Positions 46,401-54,617 of a DNA stretch of 64,000 bases are shown here, piece after piece (the first letter of the stretch is position 1; each line of letters opens with the position of its first letter). A model generated the notes under the pieces. The model saw only the letters and a program-made list of their open reading frames with translations, made no database searches and was not told where the DNA came from. The stretch comes from Thermogemmatispora tikiterensis (GTDB lineage Bacteria > Chloroflexota > Ktedonobacteria > Ktedonobacterales > Ktedonobacteraceae), in NCBI RefSeq assembly GCF_003268475.1, contig NZ_MCIF01000002.1, positions 3,766,671 through 3,830,670 on the forward strand. The letters are read 5' to 3'. The position numbers were made by a program, and so were the translations under genes.

Positions 46401-46450
46401 CGGTCCCAATGGGTATGTGGCACCAGAATGATGCTGAGTTGCCCACTCAT
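43415..46450 (-). CDS. Glycoside hydrolase family 38 alpha-mannosidase
   Basis: 1011 residues, a full-length GH38 enzyme that hydrolyses alpha-mannosides (or, in some bacterial members, mannosylglycerate-type substrates). Catalytic domain: PHTHWDREWY with zinc ligands His14 and Asp16, and VGYLPDCFGH with the nucleophile Asp116; the 'DSICGCSIDQVHRENSVRFA' segment carries the late zinc His region. C-terminal beta-sandwich domains follow ('NEFYRVEVDDELGTLTVTDK'). No signal peptide, so it acts in the cytoplasm. ATG 46450 follows AAGGGAAAA. It is transcribed divergently from the methyltransferase with a well-formed promoter. Confidence 0.93.
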   Translation of the reverse strand: MSGQLSIILVPHTHWDREWYLTFQQFRIRLVQTIDKLLNIMEHDAAFKHFMLDGQTIVLEDYLEVRPEQEERLKQYIAEGRILIGPWYLQPDEFLVSGESLIRNLQTGLKQAARFGEPMRVGYLPDCFGHIAQMPQILQGFGIDSAVLWRGVGDEVRESEFYWEAPDGTRVLVIYLPEGYGNARLMPLTPDAFITRLEMVVSQLLDRTPTTTDTLLLMNGSDHLEPQQGLPATIEAANKLLGNASRSAHSNHHQYEGIHIQIGTIPQYIEQVRRRIEQQQRQLRLLQGELRSSRYAHLLPAVLSTRMWIKQQNTAQEHLLQHWVEPLTLWAWKLGDDYPRGLVNLAWKYLLQNQPHDSICGCSIDQVHRENSVRFAQCQQIGEALVSRALQRITESMRTLPPQPLAGHGQTSFPIVVFNMGPGPRNAAASVEIHIAESLQRAVLVDEHGRALPFRVLGEHRRRIGSQTIQRQALARMQAVGTFDRPGQFLALTHDTIRIAMGIPDDPDEIVDLRVLPAATPDLRRIEIALAPSNLLKGDRERLLASEQEVLQLLQREEIKALEFEVFELVQQKVEFLASELPPYGAKTYWLYPAVQPDQVPPLEHATLHCSPQSIENEFYRVEVDDELGTLTVTDKETGAVFRGLHRFVDGGDVGDLYTYCPPTHDTLISTPAQPPRIELLSAGPVRAALRISSIWRLPATCSDSRDRRGEGFVDCPITSEISLYPGVRRIDIHTTVENNARDHRLRVLFPIPYTIERVAAEGTFEVRLRPVTAPRPENVSEWAETPVNTFPQKRFVDLSDGQIGLAVLNRGLPEYEVVQGGPGLAPGQMALALTLLRCVEWLSRDDLSTRQGPAGPMYYTPEAQCPGRHEFDYALVPHRGTWEAEDGLVVREAQALNLPVRATVTSQHDGQLPASTSLVEVSPPELVVSAIKRSLDDQGWVVRVYNPLDHEVEATFQPGLAASQAFVANLLEEPHEQLGWQGSQDSSSLQDTPPIRRQLRAGEIVTLLFR

Positions 46451-46578
46451 ACGTTTTCCCTTGTTATGTTTCCATCTTTTATCGATTTATTGCTGTGCAT
46501 TTACCACCTGCATGGCCTGGTGGGGAGCCTGCTAGCAGACGGCGATTACCGATGCAGGTACAATAAATGTTGAAAGAT

Positions 46579-46607
46579 ATTATACTCGCTGTCTACCCGG
46601 ATGGCAA
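46579..46607 (-). promoter_or_regulatory. Promoter of the GH38 gene
   Basis: On the minus strand TTGCCA (46602-46607), a 17-nt spacer and TATAAT (46579-46584). Confidence 0.7.
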
Positions 46608-46653
46608 TAAATGCCCCTCAAAGTAAGACTCTTAGTTAGTCAAAATGGCCCCC

Positions 46654-46682
46654 TTGCATTGAAGCTTGCTCCCATATATAAT
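46654..46682 (+). promoter_or_regulatory. Promoter of the methyltransferase gene
   Basis: TTGCAT (46654-46659), a 17-nt spacer and TATAAT (46677-46682), 44 nt before the GTG start. Confidence 0.7.
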
Positions 46683-46726
46683 CTTCGCGCTAACACCTAC
46701 CATTCAAAATCGAGGAACTGCGACCT

Positions 46727-47581
46727 GTGGTCACCAGCCTACACGTTGTCTTATCACACGTCCAGGTTGCCCCTCTTTTGCAGGCTCGTCGAGAGGGGAG
46801 GCGGCAATGGGAACTCTCGCCGGACCTGGGCCTCTCCCAAGTGACGGTTGCCCTCACCGAAGAGGGGGTGCTTTTCCCTTCGGGCGAACTGTTGCGTTGG
46901 GATGATGTTGAGCGCATCGCATCTGCTCTCAATAGCTGTTTCCTGTTGGAGCATGGTTCCGTGCGGGCCATCCAGACCTTCTCGTCGGTGACCAATCGCC
47001 CCTGTAGTCTCTATCCGACGCAGGGGGCGCCCAGCCTGCTGATCGCTGGCTTTGTCATGCACCGTGTCAAGGAGGTCGATCCGCTGGAGGACACGCGCCT
47101 CAAGATGCGCACGCTGGCGCCCATCGGTGGGCGCGTGCTGGACACAGCCACTGGCCTGGGTTATACCGCCATTGAAGCGGCCCGTCATGCTGACGAAGTG
47201 ATTACCATCGAGCTTGATCCTGCGGTCCAGGAGGTGGCTCGCTTCAATCCCTGGTCCCAGGATCTCTTCCATCATCCGAAGATCCGCCGCATGCTTGGCG
47301 ATGCCAGCGAGCTGGTGCCGACCTTCCCCGATCAGTACTTTTCGCGCATTATCCATGATCCGCCGGCCTTCGACCTGGCTGGCGAACTCTACTCGGGTGC
47401 CTTTTATCGCGAGCTGTATCGGGTGCTCCGCGGAGGGGGGCGCCTCTTCCATTATGTTGGCGACCTGCAGAGCCGGGCGGGTAGCAGCACCTTACGGGGA
47501 GTGACCCGCCGTTTGCAGGAAGCTGGCTTTGCGCGGGTGGTGCCGCGTCAGGAGGCGTTTGGCGTGGTGGCCTATAAGTAA
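46727..47581 (+). CDS. SAM-dependent methyltransferase, COG2521 type
   Basis: 284 residues. The Rossmann methyltransferase core starts with '[20 protein letters not shown]' (motif I) and '[20 protein letters not shown]' (motif post-I). The tail contains [16 protein letters not shown] (a DPP catalytic-type motif of N-methyltransferases) and '[20 protein letters not shown]'. This is the pattern of COG2521 proteins, known mainly from archaea. The DPP motif suggests a nucleic-acid or amino-group target; the substrate is unknown. GTG 46727 has GAGGAAC about 8 nt upstream. It is divergent from the mannosidase gene. Confidence 0.78.
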   Translation: MVTSLHVVLSHVQVAPLLQARREGRRQWELSPDLGLSQVTVALTEEGVLFPSGELLRWDDVERIASALNSCFLLEHGSVRAIQTFSSVTNRPCSLYPTQGAPSLLIAGFVMHRVKEVDPLEDTRLKMRTLAPIGGRVLDTATGLGYTAIEAARHADEVITIELDPAVQEVARFNPWSQDLFHHPKIRRMLGDASELVPTFPDQYFSRIIHDPPAFDLAGELYSGAFYRELYRVLRGGGRLFHYVGDLQSRAGSSTLRGVTRRLQEAGFARVVPRQEAFGVVAYK

Positions 47582-47635
47582 CGCTGAGGAGGCAGGCTGC
47601 CCGCCGGACCCTAGTGCGCTCTGATTCTCTCTTGC

Positions 47636-48928
47636 TTAGTGTTGTCCCAACTCCTCGCTGTGCTCGCGCGCCTCGCCGACTCCTGGCGCGTGCTCCTCCT
47701 CCTCGCACAGCTCACAGATGGTGCTGAGGCCCTGCTCGATGGTCTCCTCCTCTGCTCCCAGTGAGACGCGTACGTGGTTCACGGTTCTGGAGCCGAAGAG
47801 GCTTCCTGGTACGACCAGCACGTTCCGGCGGCGGAGCAGTTCCAGTGCGAAGGCGCTGGACGGCGCGCTGTCGCTACCGTTGCTGTGCTGCCTGCCGTCT
47901 CGCTTGCTGGCGATATTGACCAGGATATAGAAGGCGCCATGTGGCGTGTATTCGTAGCGCCCGTAGCGCTTTAGCAGAGCAACCGCGCGATCGCGGCGCT
48001 GGCGGTAGGCGGAGCGCATCTGGGCGACACAGTCCTGTGGTCCGCTCAAGGCTGCTGCCGCGGCGCGCTGGGTTGCCAGTGGCAGGCTGGTATAGCTGGC
48101 GTCAAGCACCTGGCTGAGGCTGCGCATGAGAGTCTGGCTCGCGACCAGATAGCCGATGCGCCAGCCAGTCATGGCATATGTTTTTGAAAAGCTATAGACG
48201 CCGATGAATATTCCCCGCTCGCGCTCCGCTGGTGTCAGCAGCGTAGCGGGGCTGACATGCTCTCCTTCAAAAACAAGCTCATCGTAGCATTCATCTGAGA
48301 GCAGCAACAGTCGATGGCGCCGGGCGAAGTCCAGGAGAGCGGCCACTACTTCCCGCGGGAAGACGGCCCCGGTGGGGTTGCCAGGGCTGTTGACAATCAG
48401 CAGGCGCGTGCGTGCGCTGACCCGACGCTCCAGCTCGGGCAAGTCCGGTAGCCAGCCGCTTGCCGGATCAAGCGGGTAGGGCACGGGCCTGGCGCCTGTA
48501 ATGGCCAGCTGGCGATAGTAGTGGGGCCAGCCGGGATTGGGCAGCAGTACCTCGTCACCCTCGCCAACGGTCGCCAGCAGGGCTAACTGGACAGCCCCCG
48601 TTCCGCCGACGGTCACTCCGATATTGGCCGGTGAGACCTCGTAGCCATTGACGCGCCTGATCTTCTCCGCCAGTAGCTCGCGCAGCCACGGCCAACCGCA
48701 GGATGGCCCGTAAGTTTGGGCTTCTTCCTGCAGGGAGGCAAGGGCGGCTGCGATGATGTGCGGCGGGGTGCGGAAGCTCGGCTCGCCGATCTCTAGACGG
48801 AGCAGTGCCTGACCTGCCCGCTCTTGTTCCTCAGCGACCTGGCGTAGCGCGGCGAGGGGATTAGGCGGCAGGCGCTGCCAAAGGCCCTGGTCTGGCTCCT
48901 CTCTTCCCTCTGAGGTCCCTTGTTGCAT
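47636..48928 (-). CDS. PLP-dependent aminotransferase, class I/II
   Basis: 430 residues, fold-type I. The PLP lysine is in SFSKTYAMTGWRIGYLVASQ; the substrate Asn region is NSPGNPTGAVFPREVV; and 'GVTVGGTGAVQLALLATVGE' is the phosphate-binding glycine stretch. The N-terminus contains 'ALLRLEIGEPSFRTPPHIIA', typical of aspartate-type (subgroup I-gamma) aminotransferases. It converts an amino acid and a 2-oxo acid; it may supply aryl pyruvates for IorAB, but this is inference. An extended -10 (TGATACAAT, minus strand, hexamer at 48952-48957) lies 24 nt before the ATG. Confidence 0.88.
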   Translation of the reverse strand: MQQGTSEGREEPDQGLWQRLPPNPLAALRQVAEEQERAGQALLRLEIGEPSFRTPPHIIAAALASLQEEAQTYGPSCGWPWLRELLAEKIRRVNGYEVSPANIGVTVGGTGAVQLALLATVGEGDEVLLPNPGWPHYYRQLAITGARPVPYPLDPASGWLPDLPELERRVSARTRLLIVNSPGNPTGAVFPREVVAALLDFARRHRLLLLSDECYDELVFEGEHVSPATLLTPAERERGIFIGVYSFSKTYAMTGWRIGYLVASQTLMRSLSQVLDASYTSLPLATQRAAAAALSGPQDCVAQMRSAYRQRRDRAVALLKRYGRYEYTPHGAFYILVNIASKRDGRQHSNGSDSAPSSAFALELLRRRNVLVVPGSLFGSRTVNHVRVSLGAEEETIEQGLSTICELCEEEEHAPGVGEAREHSEELGQH

Positions 48929-49106
48929 ATCTGTGGTTCTCTCACTCCCTTATTGTATCACATGGACCGGGCTGTCTGTCCACCGTTCGCCTGCCTGTCT
49001 GGTAGCTTACTCTCTGCCGCCCGCCCCGGTCTCTCTCTCTCTCTCTCCTGGCTGCTCGTTGCCTCCTTCGGGGGAACCAGGGTCTGGGAGCGCTGGCTGT
49101 TGATCC

Positions 49107-50288
49107 TCAGACGATACCCCGCGCGCGGAAGGCAGCGATCTCTTCCTGGCTGTAGCCCAGCTCGCTCAGAATTGCGGCGCTGTGCTCACCCAGTTGTGGC
49201 GGCTGGTAGCGCTCTTCCGGGGAAGTGTCGGAGAGGCGCGGGAAGGGGCGCAGGGTGCCGAGCGTTTCACCGGCGATTGCGCTCAAGTGGGCGACGCCGC
49301 GAGCCTGTGCGTGGGGGTCACTGAGCGCCTCTTCCAGGGAGTAGAGCGGCCCGACGCAGGCGTCGAGATCGGCCAGCTCGGCCAGCCACTCATCGCGTGT
49401 CTTGGTTTTGAAAATGCTTTGCAGAATGGCGATCGCCTGTTTGCGCTCCTCGGGCCCGACAGGAGTATGGAAAGGCAGTAGCTCCAGATGGCCGATGCGA
49501 GTGCAGAAGGCGTGCCAGAATTTCGGTTCGAGGGCGGCCAGGGTAATATAGCCACCATCTCTTGTCTCATAAATATTGTAGCAGGGCAGGCCACCGTCGA
49601 GGGGAGAGTGTCCCGGTTGTGGGGCCTGGCCCGTTGTCAGATAGCCGCTAATGGCCAGGGGCAGCAGCGCCATTGCTCCCTCTGTCATGGAGACATCGAC
49701 CAGGCGCCCCTGGCCGGTCTGGCTGCGCCCAATGAGGGCTGTGAGGATGCCGATCACCGCCATCAGGCCACCGCCGGCCAGATCAGCCAGCTGGGTCGGG
49801 GGCATGACCGGCCTTCCCTGCTGATCGCGGTTGTAGTGCAGCAGCCCGGCATAGCCAAGATAATTCAGATCGTGGCCGGCGCGCTGGCTGTAGGGGCCGT
49901 CCTGGCCGTAGCCGCTAATGGCGCAGTAGATCAGCTCGGGGCGAATCTCGCGTAGCTGCTCGTAGCCCAGGCCCAGACGCGCCATGACGCCGGGGCGGAA
50001 GCTCTCCAGCAGGACATCGGCGCTGCGTACCAGGCGCAGGAAAATAGACCGGCCCTCCTCGGATTTGAGATTAAGTGTCAGGCTGCGCTTGTTGCGATTG
50101 ACCGCTAGAAAGGCCAGGCCCATACCGCTGGGACCGTAGGGGGGCATGTGCCGTCCATAATCGCCGCTGCCAGGCTCTTCAACCTTGATGACATCGGCCC
50201 CAAAGTCGGCCAACAATTGCGAGGCGTAGCCTCCAGGCAAGAGGCGGGAGAGGTCGAGTACACGGATGCCGCTCAGAGGCTGGGTCAT
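49107..50288 (-). CDS. CaiB/BaiF CoA-transferase family, alpha-methylacyl-CoA racemase-like
   Basis: 393 residues, class III CoA-transferase fold. It begins 'LSGIRVLDLSRLLPGGYASQ' and LLADFGADVIKVEEP. The racemase-type features are visible: QRAGHDLNYLGYAGLL (His region), 'PPTQLADLAGGGLMAVIGIL' (Asp region) and YNIYETRDGGYITLAALEPK. These point to an alpha-methylacyl-CoA racemase rather than a transferase using free acid. It would act in branched-chain acyl-CoA or cholesterol-type side-chain metabolism; no such pathway is seen nearby. The start has GGAG upstream; a consensus promoter lies 110 nt before it. Confidence 0.87.
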   Translation of the reverse strand: MTQPLSGIRVLDLSRLLPGGYASQLLADFGADVIKVEEPGSGDYGRHMPPYGPSGMGLAFLAVNRNKRSLTLNLKSEEGRSIFLRLVRSADVLLESFRPGVMARLGLGYEQLREIRPELIYCAISGYGQDGPYSQRAGHDLNYLGYAGLLHYNRDQQGRPVMPPTQLADLAGGGLMAVIGILTALIGRSQTGQGRLVDVSMTEGAMALLPLAISGYLTTGQAPQPGHSPLDGGLPCYNIYETRDGGYITLAALEPKFWHAFCTRIGHLELLPFHTPVGPEERKQAIAILQSIFKTKTRDEWLAELADLDACVGPLYSLEEALSDPHAQARGVAHLSAIAGETLGTLRPFPRLSDTSPEERYQPPQLGEHSAAILSELGYSQEEIAAFRARGIV

Positions 50289-50397
50289 GCCTGCTCTCCT
50301 TACTGCAGTGTGGGAACTCCTGGTCCGTCCAGGTTGCTTGACAAACGCTGTCTGTCCTGTCGGCTGGAAACGATTGATGAGCGACAGTGTTCGCTAT

Positions 50398-50426
50398 GTT
50401 ATAGCAGGATTAGTCAGCGCTGTCAA
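50398..50426 (-). promoter_or_regulatory. Promoter of the CaiB-family gene
   Basis: On the minus strand TTGACA (50421-50426), a 17-nt spacer and TATAAC (50398-50403). Confidence 0.7.
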
Positions 50427-50517
50427 TCCTCCCCTCTTCCTCTAGCGGTGGCTGTCTGGCTAGCCGTGACGTACATAGCCTCTGCGGCCTGGAGGGGCGA
50501 AGCTGAAGGGCGCTGCG

Positions 50518-50526
50518 TGATACAAT
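50518..50526 (+). promoter_or_regulatory. Extended -10 of the isoaspartyl peptidase gene
   Basis: TGATACAAT, 46 nt before the start codon. No good -35 is visible, as often with extended -10 promoters. Confidence 0.5.
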
Positions 50527-50572
50527 GCACTCAGAGCCATGAATCTGTTGGAAATGAGGAGCACAGGAGTAG

Positions 50573-51580
50573 ATGCCTATCGCCATTGTTGTTCATGGAG
50601 GAGCCGGCTCGATCCCCGACGAGCGGGCCGCGGTCGCACAAGCCGGCTGCCGGGAAGCAGCTGAGCTGGGATGGCGCATTCTGGAGCAAGGAGGCTCAGC
50701 TCTTGATGCGGTTGAAGCGGCAGTGCGGGCCCTGGAAGATAATCCGGTCTATAATGCCGGCACGGGAGCCACCCTGACACAAGATGGCCGGATCGAGCTA
50801 GATGCAGGCATCATGGAAGGGCGCACCCTGCAGGTGGGAGCTGTTGCTGCTGTTGAAGGCGTCAAGAATCCGATCGTGCTGGCGCGGCGTGTGCTGGAGA
50901 GTCCGCATGTGCTGCTTGTTGGGCATGGGGCCCAGCAGTTTGCCCTGGAGCAGGGGATTCCGCTCTGCCGTACTGAAGAGCTGTTGACCGACTATCAGTA
51001 TCGCCGCTGGCGCGAGGGGCAACGGGGTGTCGCGAACCAGGCGGACGAGGATGGTGAGGATGAGCCGCCTTTCTACCGTTTGGAAGTGGCCACAACGATG
51101 TTTGCCTCAGACGAGGGGGAGCCTCCCTATTATCGCCTCCAGGTCGGCGCGACCAGCATCCACGTGGACGAAGAGCGACATGGAACGGTGGGAGCGGTGG
51201 CCCTCGATGAGTCAGGGCTGCTGGCTGCGGCCACCTCTACGGGGGGCATCTTTCAAAAGTATCCCGGGCGCGTCGGTGATACCCCCCTCGTCGGCTGCGG
51301 CTTCTACGCCGATGAGCATGCGGCGGTCTCCTGCACGGGTCAGGGTGAGGACTTCGTACGCCTGTTGCTGGCACGGCGCGCTGCCGACTTTGTCGCCCTG
51401 GGGGCCAGCGCCGAGGCTGCGGCTCAGGCAGCCATCTCTGTCTTGAGTGCCAAAGCCAGCGGTAAAGGGGGCTTAATTATTGTCGATGCGGCGGGACAGG
51501 TTGGGCTGGCCCACAACAGTCCGCAGATGGCCTACGCCTATCGCTGTTCTGGGATGGATCAACCAGTTTGTGGGGTTTAA
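50573..51580 (+). CDS. Isoaspartyl peptidase / plant-type L-asparaginase (Ntn hydrolase)
   Basis: 335 residues, translated as one chain and expected to cut itself before Thr205 (RHGTVGAVALDE). The alpha part starts 'PIAIVVHGGAGSIPDERAAV' with YNAGTGATLTQDGRIELDAG; the beta part has ATSTGGIFQKYPGRVGDTPL and GCGFYADEHAAVSCTGQGED. It removes isoaspartyl residues from peptides and hydrolyses asparagine. Just before the cleavage site there is an inserted imperfect repeat, EPPFYRLEVATT and EPPYYRLQVGATS, within the linker that is normally disordered. ATG has GGAG 5 nt upstream. Confidence 0.9.
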   Translation: MPIAIVVHGGAGSIPDERAAVAQAGCREAAELGWRILEQGGSALDAVEAAVRALEDNPVYNAGTGATLTQDGRIELDAGIMEGRTLQVGAVAAVEGVKNPIVLARRVLESPHVLLVGHGAQQFALEQGIPLCRTEELLTDYQYRRWREGQRGVANQADEDGEDEPPFYRLEVATTMFASDEGEPPYYRLQVGATSIHVDEERHGTVGAVALDESGLLAAATSTGGIFQKYPGRVGDTPLVGCGFYADEHAAVSCTGQGEDFVRLLLARRAADFVALGASAEAAAQAAISVLSAKASGKGGLIIVDAAGQVGLAHNSPQMAYAYRCSGMDQPVCGV

Positions 51581-51785
51581 ACCAGCAAGCAAGTAAGTTA
51601 AGAGGAGACGAACGCGCGAAACGTCTCGCCCTCTCCAGAGCCGGCTGGCCGGCCTCGGCTGGCTGACCAGCCGGGGCGAGGCCAAAAGGCGGCAGCCTGG
51701 GAAACCACCTCGCCTTCTCCGTACTCTCCCCCTGATCCTGACTCACCCGCTCGCCCCGCCGTCAGGAGCTTTTTCTTGGTCGTCT

Positions 51786-53033
51786 CTAGTGCAGCAGGAG
51801 TGTGCTTAAGAAGAAGCCCAGGGCAAAGAAGCAGGCAAAGATCACCAGACCGCAGACCAGCAGCAGCAGGAAGGGGATCTGTTGTTGTTCCTGGCCTGGC
51901 TCCGCCTCTGGCCTGAAGTGGGTTGAAGGTGGCGTGCCGGCGTAGGGATAGACGGGAGCTTGGGGCTGAGCAGGGGTCACCTTCAGCGAGCTGTCGGCGA
52001 CGGTTGGCGAAGCTGGTGACAGCTCCAGAGCGGAACCCGGGTGGAGGCCCGCGGAAGGCGTGGAGGAAGCGAAGGAGGAGAGGCGCCGCCCACCTTCACC
52101 GCCAGGTAGCGACGGAAGAGACTGGCCGTCAGTTTCCGGCAGCAGCGGAGCGGGAGTGAAGGGGCGGGCGACGGCGCTCTCTTCCACCGCCGGTGCGCCT
52201 ACCGCGACCGAGGCAGGTACGGCGGTTTCCAGAGCCTCGCCCAGTGCTTTCAGCTCCATATAGAGAGCTTCGGGTCTATTGATATGCTGAGGATGGTCAC
52301 GCATGATTGCGCGGGCGACGAGATCGCACAGCTCTGGAGGAATGGCGCGCAGGAAGCGCAGGCGCCCATCGGGAGGCGGCTCGACGCTGGTCGCGCCGGC
52401 GGGTCGTCCTGCCAGCAACTGATAGAGCAAGAGGCCGACGGCGCGGGTATCATCGTCGAGGCGGCCCTCACTTGCCTGGCCCCAAGGCAATTCCTGGTCG
52501 GAGAGCACGATGCCGGCGGCGCCGACCACGCTCCAGGCATTGAAATAGGCGAGATCGCTGGGGAGGGCGAAATTGTTGACGCGCAGAAAGCCCTGCCGAT
52601 CGCGCAGAATGGCTGAGGGGGTCAGATCGCCGTGGCAGACGCGGCGGGTACCGCTGGCAGCATAGACCAGGGCCTGGCAGAGCTGACTGCCAAGCTCGAT
52701 CACCTCAAGAGGAGAGAGCTGGCGTTGCAGAAGGGCGGCGAAGTCCTCACCCTCGACGTACTCCTGGACCACATAGAACTGGTCGCCCTCGCCAACGAGA
52801 TCATAGAGGCCCACAATGTGCGGGTGGGAAAACTGAGCTGTCATGCGCAGGGCGGTGCGATAGACAGACACCTGCGACGGGGGCACCGCCTTGACAGCGA
52901 CAGGGCGCTGCAGGACCTGGTCCAGGCCCTGATAGACGGTGCAAAAAGGTCCCTGCTTAATCAAGCGTCGCAGCAGGTAACGCCTGCAAATGACCCGGCC
53001 TGTTTCCACAATCGATGCCTCTTTATCAATCAA
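51786..53033 (-). CDS. Membrane-anchored protein kinase-like protein, probable pseudokinase
   Basis: 415 residues: kinase-like domain (about 15-275), Pro/Ser-rich linker, one C-terminal membrane helix ('PFLLLLVCGLVIFACFFALG'), so the kinase domain is cytoplasmic. The ATP-site Lys48 (PVAVKAV) and Asp136 of the catalytic loop (HGDLTPSA) remain. But the loop Asn is Ala141, the DFG motif is N154-F155-A156, and the position of the alpha-C Glu looks like Ala61. Loss of the metal ligands argues for a pseudokinase with a scaffolding or sensing role. It starts 5 nt after the ROK gene and is co-transcribed with it. The stretch 51581-51785 is empty. Confidence 0.82.
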   Translation of the reverse strand: MIDKEASIVETGRVICRRYLLRRLIKQGPFCTVYQGLDQVLQRPVAVKAVPPSQVSVYRTALRMTAQFSHPHIVGLYDLVGEGDQFYVVQEYVEGEDFAALLQRQLSPLEVIELGSQLCQALVYAASGTRRVCHGDLTPSAILRDRQGFLRVNNFALPSDLAYFNAWSVVGAAGIVLSDQELPWGQASEGRLDDDTRAVGLLLYQLLAGRPAGATSVEPPPDGRLRFLRAIPPELCDLVARAIMRDHPQHINRPEALYMELKALGEALETAVPASVAVGAPAVEESAVARPFTPAPLLPETDGQSLPSLPGGEGGRRLSSFASSTPSAGLHPGSALELSPASPTVADSSLKVTPAQPQAPVYPYAGTPPSTHFRPEAEPGQEQQQIPFLLLLVCGLVIFACFFALGFFLSTLLLH

Positions 53034-53038
53034 AGCGA

Positions 53039-54067
53039 TTACAGATCCTGGAGAGCCAGCGTCACTGCTCCGACAAGGCTCGCCTGGGGGCCCAGCTTGC
53101 CCTGAACGATGCGCAGATGCTGGCTGGCTGCGGGCAGACAGAGCGCGCGCAGACGCTCGCGCAGGGGGGCGATCAGGGGTTCCCCCACGAGCGCAACCGA
53201 CCCGCCTAAGATGATCATACCGGGATTGACAAGATGAACGATATTGGCCAGAGCGAAGGCCAGATAGGTCAGCACCTCGTCGATCAGGCAGCGAGCCACC
53301 TCATCACCCTCTGCGGCCAGTTGAAAGATCTGCCCCACTGTGATGCGCTCGGCCCTGCCCTCGGTAAGGCGCTGGATGGCCGCTAATGTCGCGGGGTGCT
53401 CGACGGCGCGACCGATCATCGTGCGAACGATCGCCTGCGCGGAGGCGATAGCTTCCAGGTGGCCGTAGCCGCCGCACGAGCATTTCGGCCCATTCTGCAT
53501 CACGAGCAAATGGCCGATCTCGCCCGCCGTCGAGGTCACTCCGTGGTAGATCCGGCCATTGACGATCAGGCCGCCGCCAATTCCACGACCCAGCCCGACG
53601 TAGAGGGCCACTCGCTCCCCAATGCCGGCCCCGTAAAGCACCTCTGCCAGAGCGGCAGCATTGGCGTTATTGTCGATGATGCAAGGGACGTTCAGGCGTT
53701 CGGCCAGGTAGTCCTGCAGCGGAAAATTATCCCAACCATGCGCATGGTAGAGCGTCCGCACGATCCCTTGTGAAGCGTCGACTGGCCCGCCAACGGCGAC
53801 ACCTACGCGCAGCACGCGCCCATCGCGCAGGTGTTCGGGGTCCAACACCTCCCCAAGCATGGCCTCCAGCAGCTGAAGCAGGGTTGTCGTATCGGGAATA
53901 TACTCCAGAGGGCGGCGCAGCTGGTAGAGAATGTTGCCATCCAGATCAGCCAGGGCCACTGATTGTCGCGTGCCGCTACCGCTGATCTCAATACCCACTA
54001 CATAGCCCTGGGTGGCCAACAGCTTACCGGTGGACCGTGGCGTCTGGCTGCTGCGTTCTGTAGACAC
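53039..54067 (-). CDS. ROK family protein (sugar kinase / repressor-like)
   Basis: 342 residues from GTG 54067, chosen for AGGAGACAGGAG just upstream; the frame is open further but codes for low-complexity sequence. ROK features: 'GYVVGIEISGSGTRQSVALA' (phosphate 1), 'VPCIIDNNANAAALAEVLYG', 'VALYVGLGRGIGGGLIVNGR', and the zinc region CSCGGYGHLEAIAS, in which the usual third Cys is His. There is no helix-turn-helix, so it is likely a glucokinase or N-acylhexosamine kinase rather than a repressor. It is followed 5 nt later by the pseudokinase gene. Confidence 0.87.
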   Translation of the reverse strand: MSTERSSQTPRSTGKLLATQGYVVGIEISGSGTRQSVALADLDGNILYQLRRPLEYIPDTTTLLQLLEAMLGEVLDPEHLRDGRVLRVGVAVGGPVDASQGIVRTLYHAHGWDNFPLQDYLAERLNVPCIIDNNANAAALAEVLYGAGIGERVALYVGLGRGIGGGLIVNGRIYHGVTSTAGEIGHLLVMQNGPKCSCGGYGHLEAIASAQAIVRTMIGRAVEHPATLAAIQRLTEGRAERITVGQIFQLAAEGDEVARCLIDEVLTYLAFALANIVHLVNPGMIILGGSVALVGEPLIAPLRERLRALCLPAASQHLRIVQGKLGPQASLVGAVTLALQDL

Positions 54068-54617
54068 GCTCCTGTCTCCTCTTGCGGGCTTGCCTGGTGC
54101 TGCCGGTGTGGGCAGGGCAAGCACAAAACAGAACAGCACAAAGCAAGACAGAGAGGATTGGTCGGTCTCTACTTCGGCGCTTGTCTCGCCTGGGTTGGAT
54201 TGGGCTAGACCGGACTGGGCAGCTCGCCTGCACTGTTGCTGTCCTGCTTCCGTTGCTTTCCTACTCACGCCCTGGCGCTGCCTCGCCCTGCCCGCCAGCG
54301 GGGTGGGCCATTCCAGGAATTCTGATTACTCCCTTGTTACAGGCAGTACTCTCTAGATGAACGAGACAGCGGCTTCAGTATATCATAAGAAATGCCTCAC
54401 GCAAAGTACGTTAGGATGGCTGTCTCACCTCAGCTGGCCAGCCCTTCTCGGCCTTCTCAGACGCCTGCTTGCTACGACAGCTGCCTGACCTCTTGCTTGC
54501 ATCAGAGGGAGACTGACCGCTACAATTGGTCCAGAATCTGGATGGGCATCAGCTGCCAGCAGCAAGGCTGGGGGATGATGCCGGCCTCAGCATTTCGGCA
54601 ATCTGCGAGGGAGGGCG
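54068..54617. other. Spacer between ROK gene and PH-like membrane protein gene
   Basis: Low-complexity sequence (ACAGA/ACAAA-rich near 54115-54155) and no recognisable gene or RNA. Confidence 0.35.
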
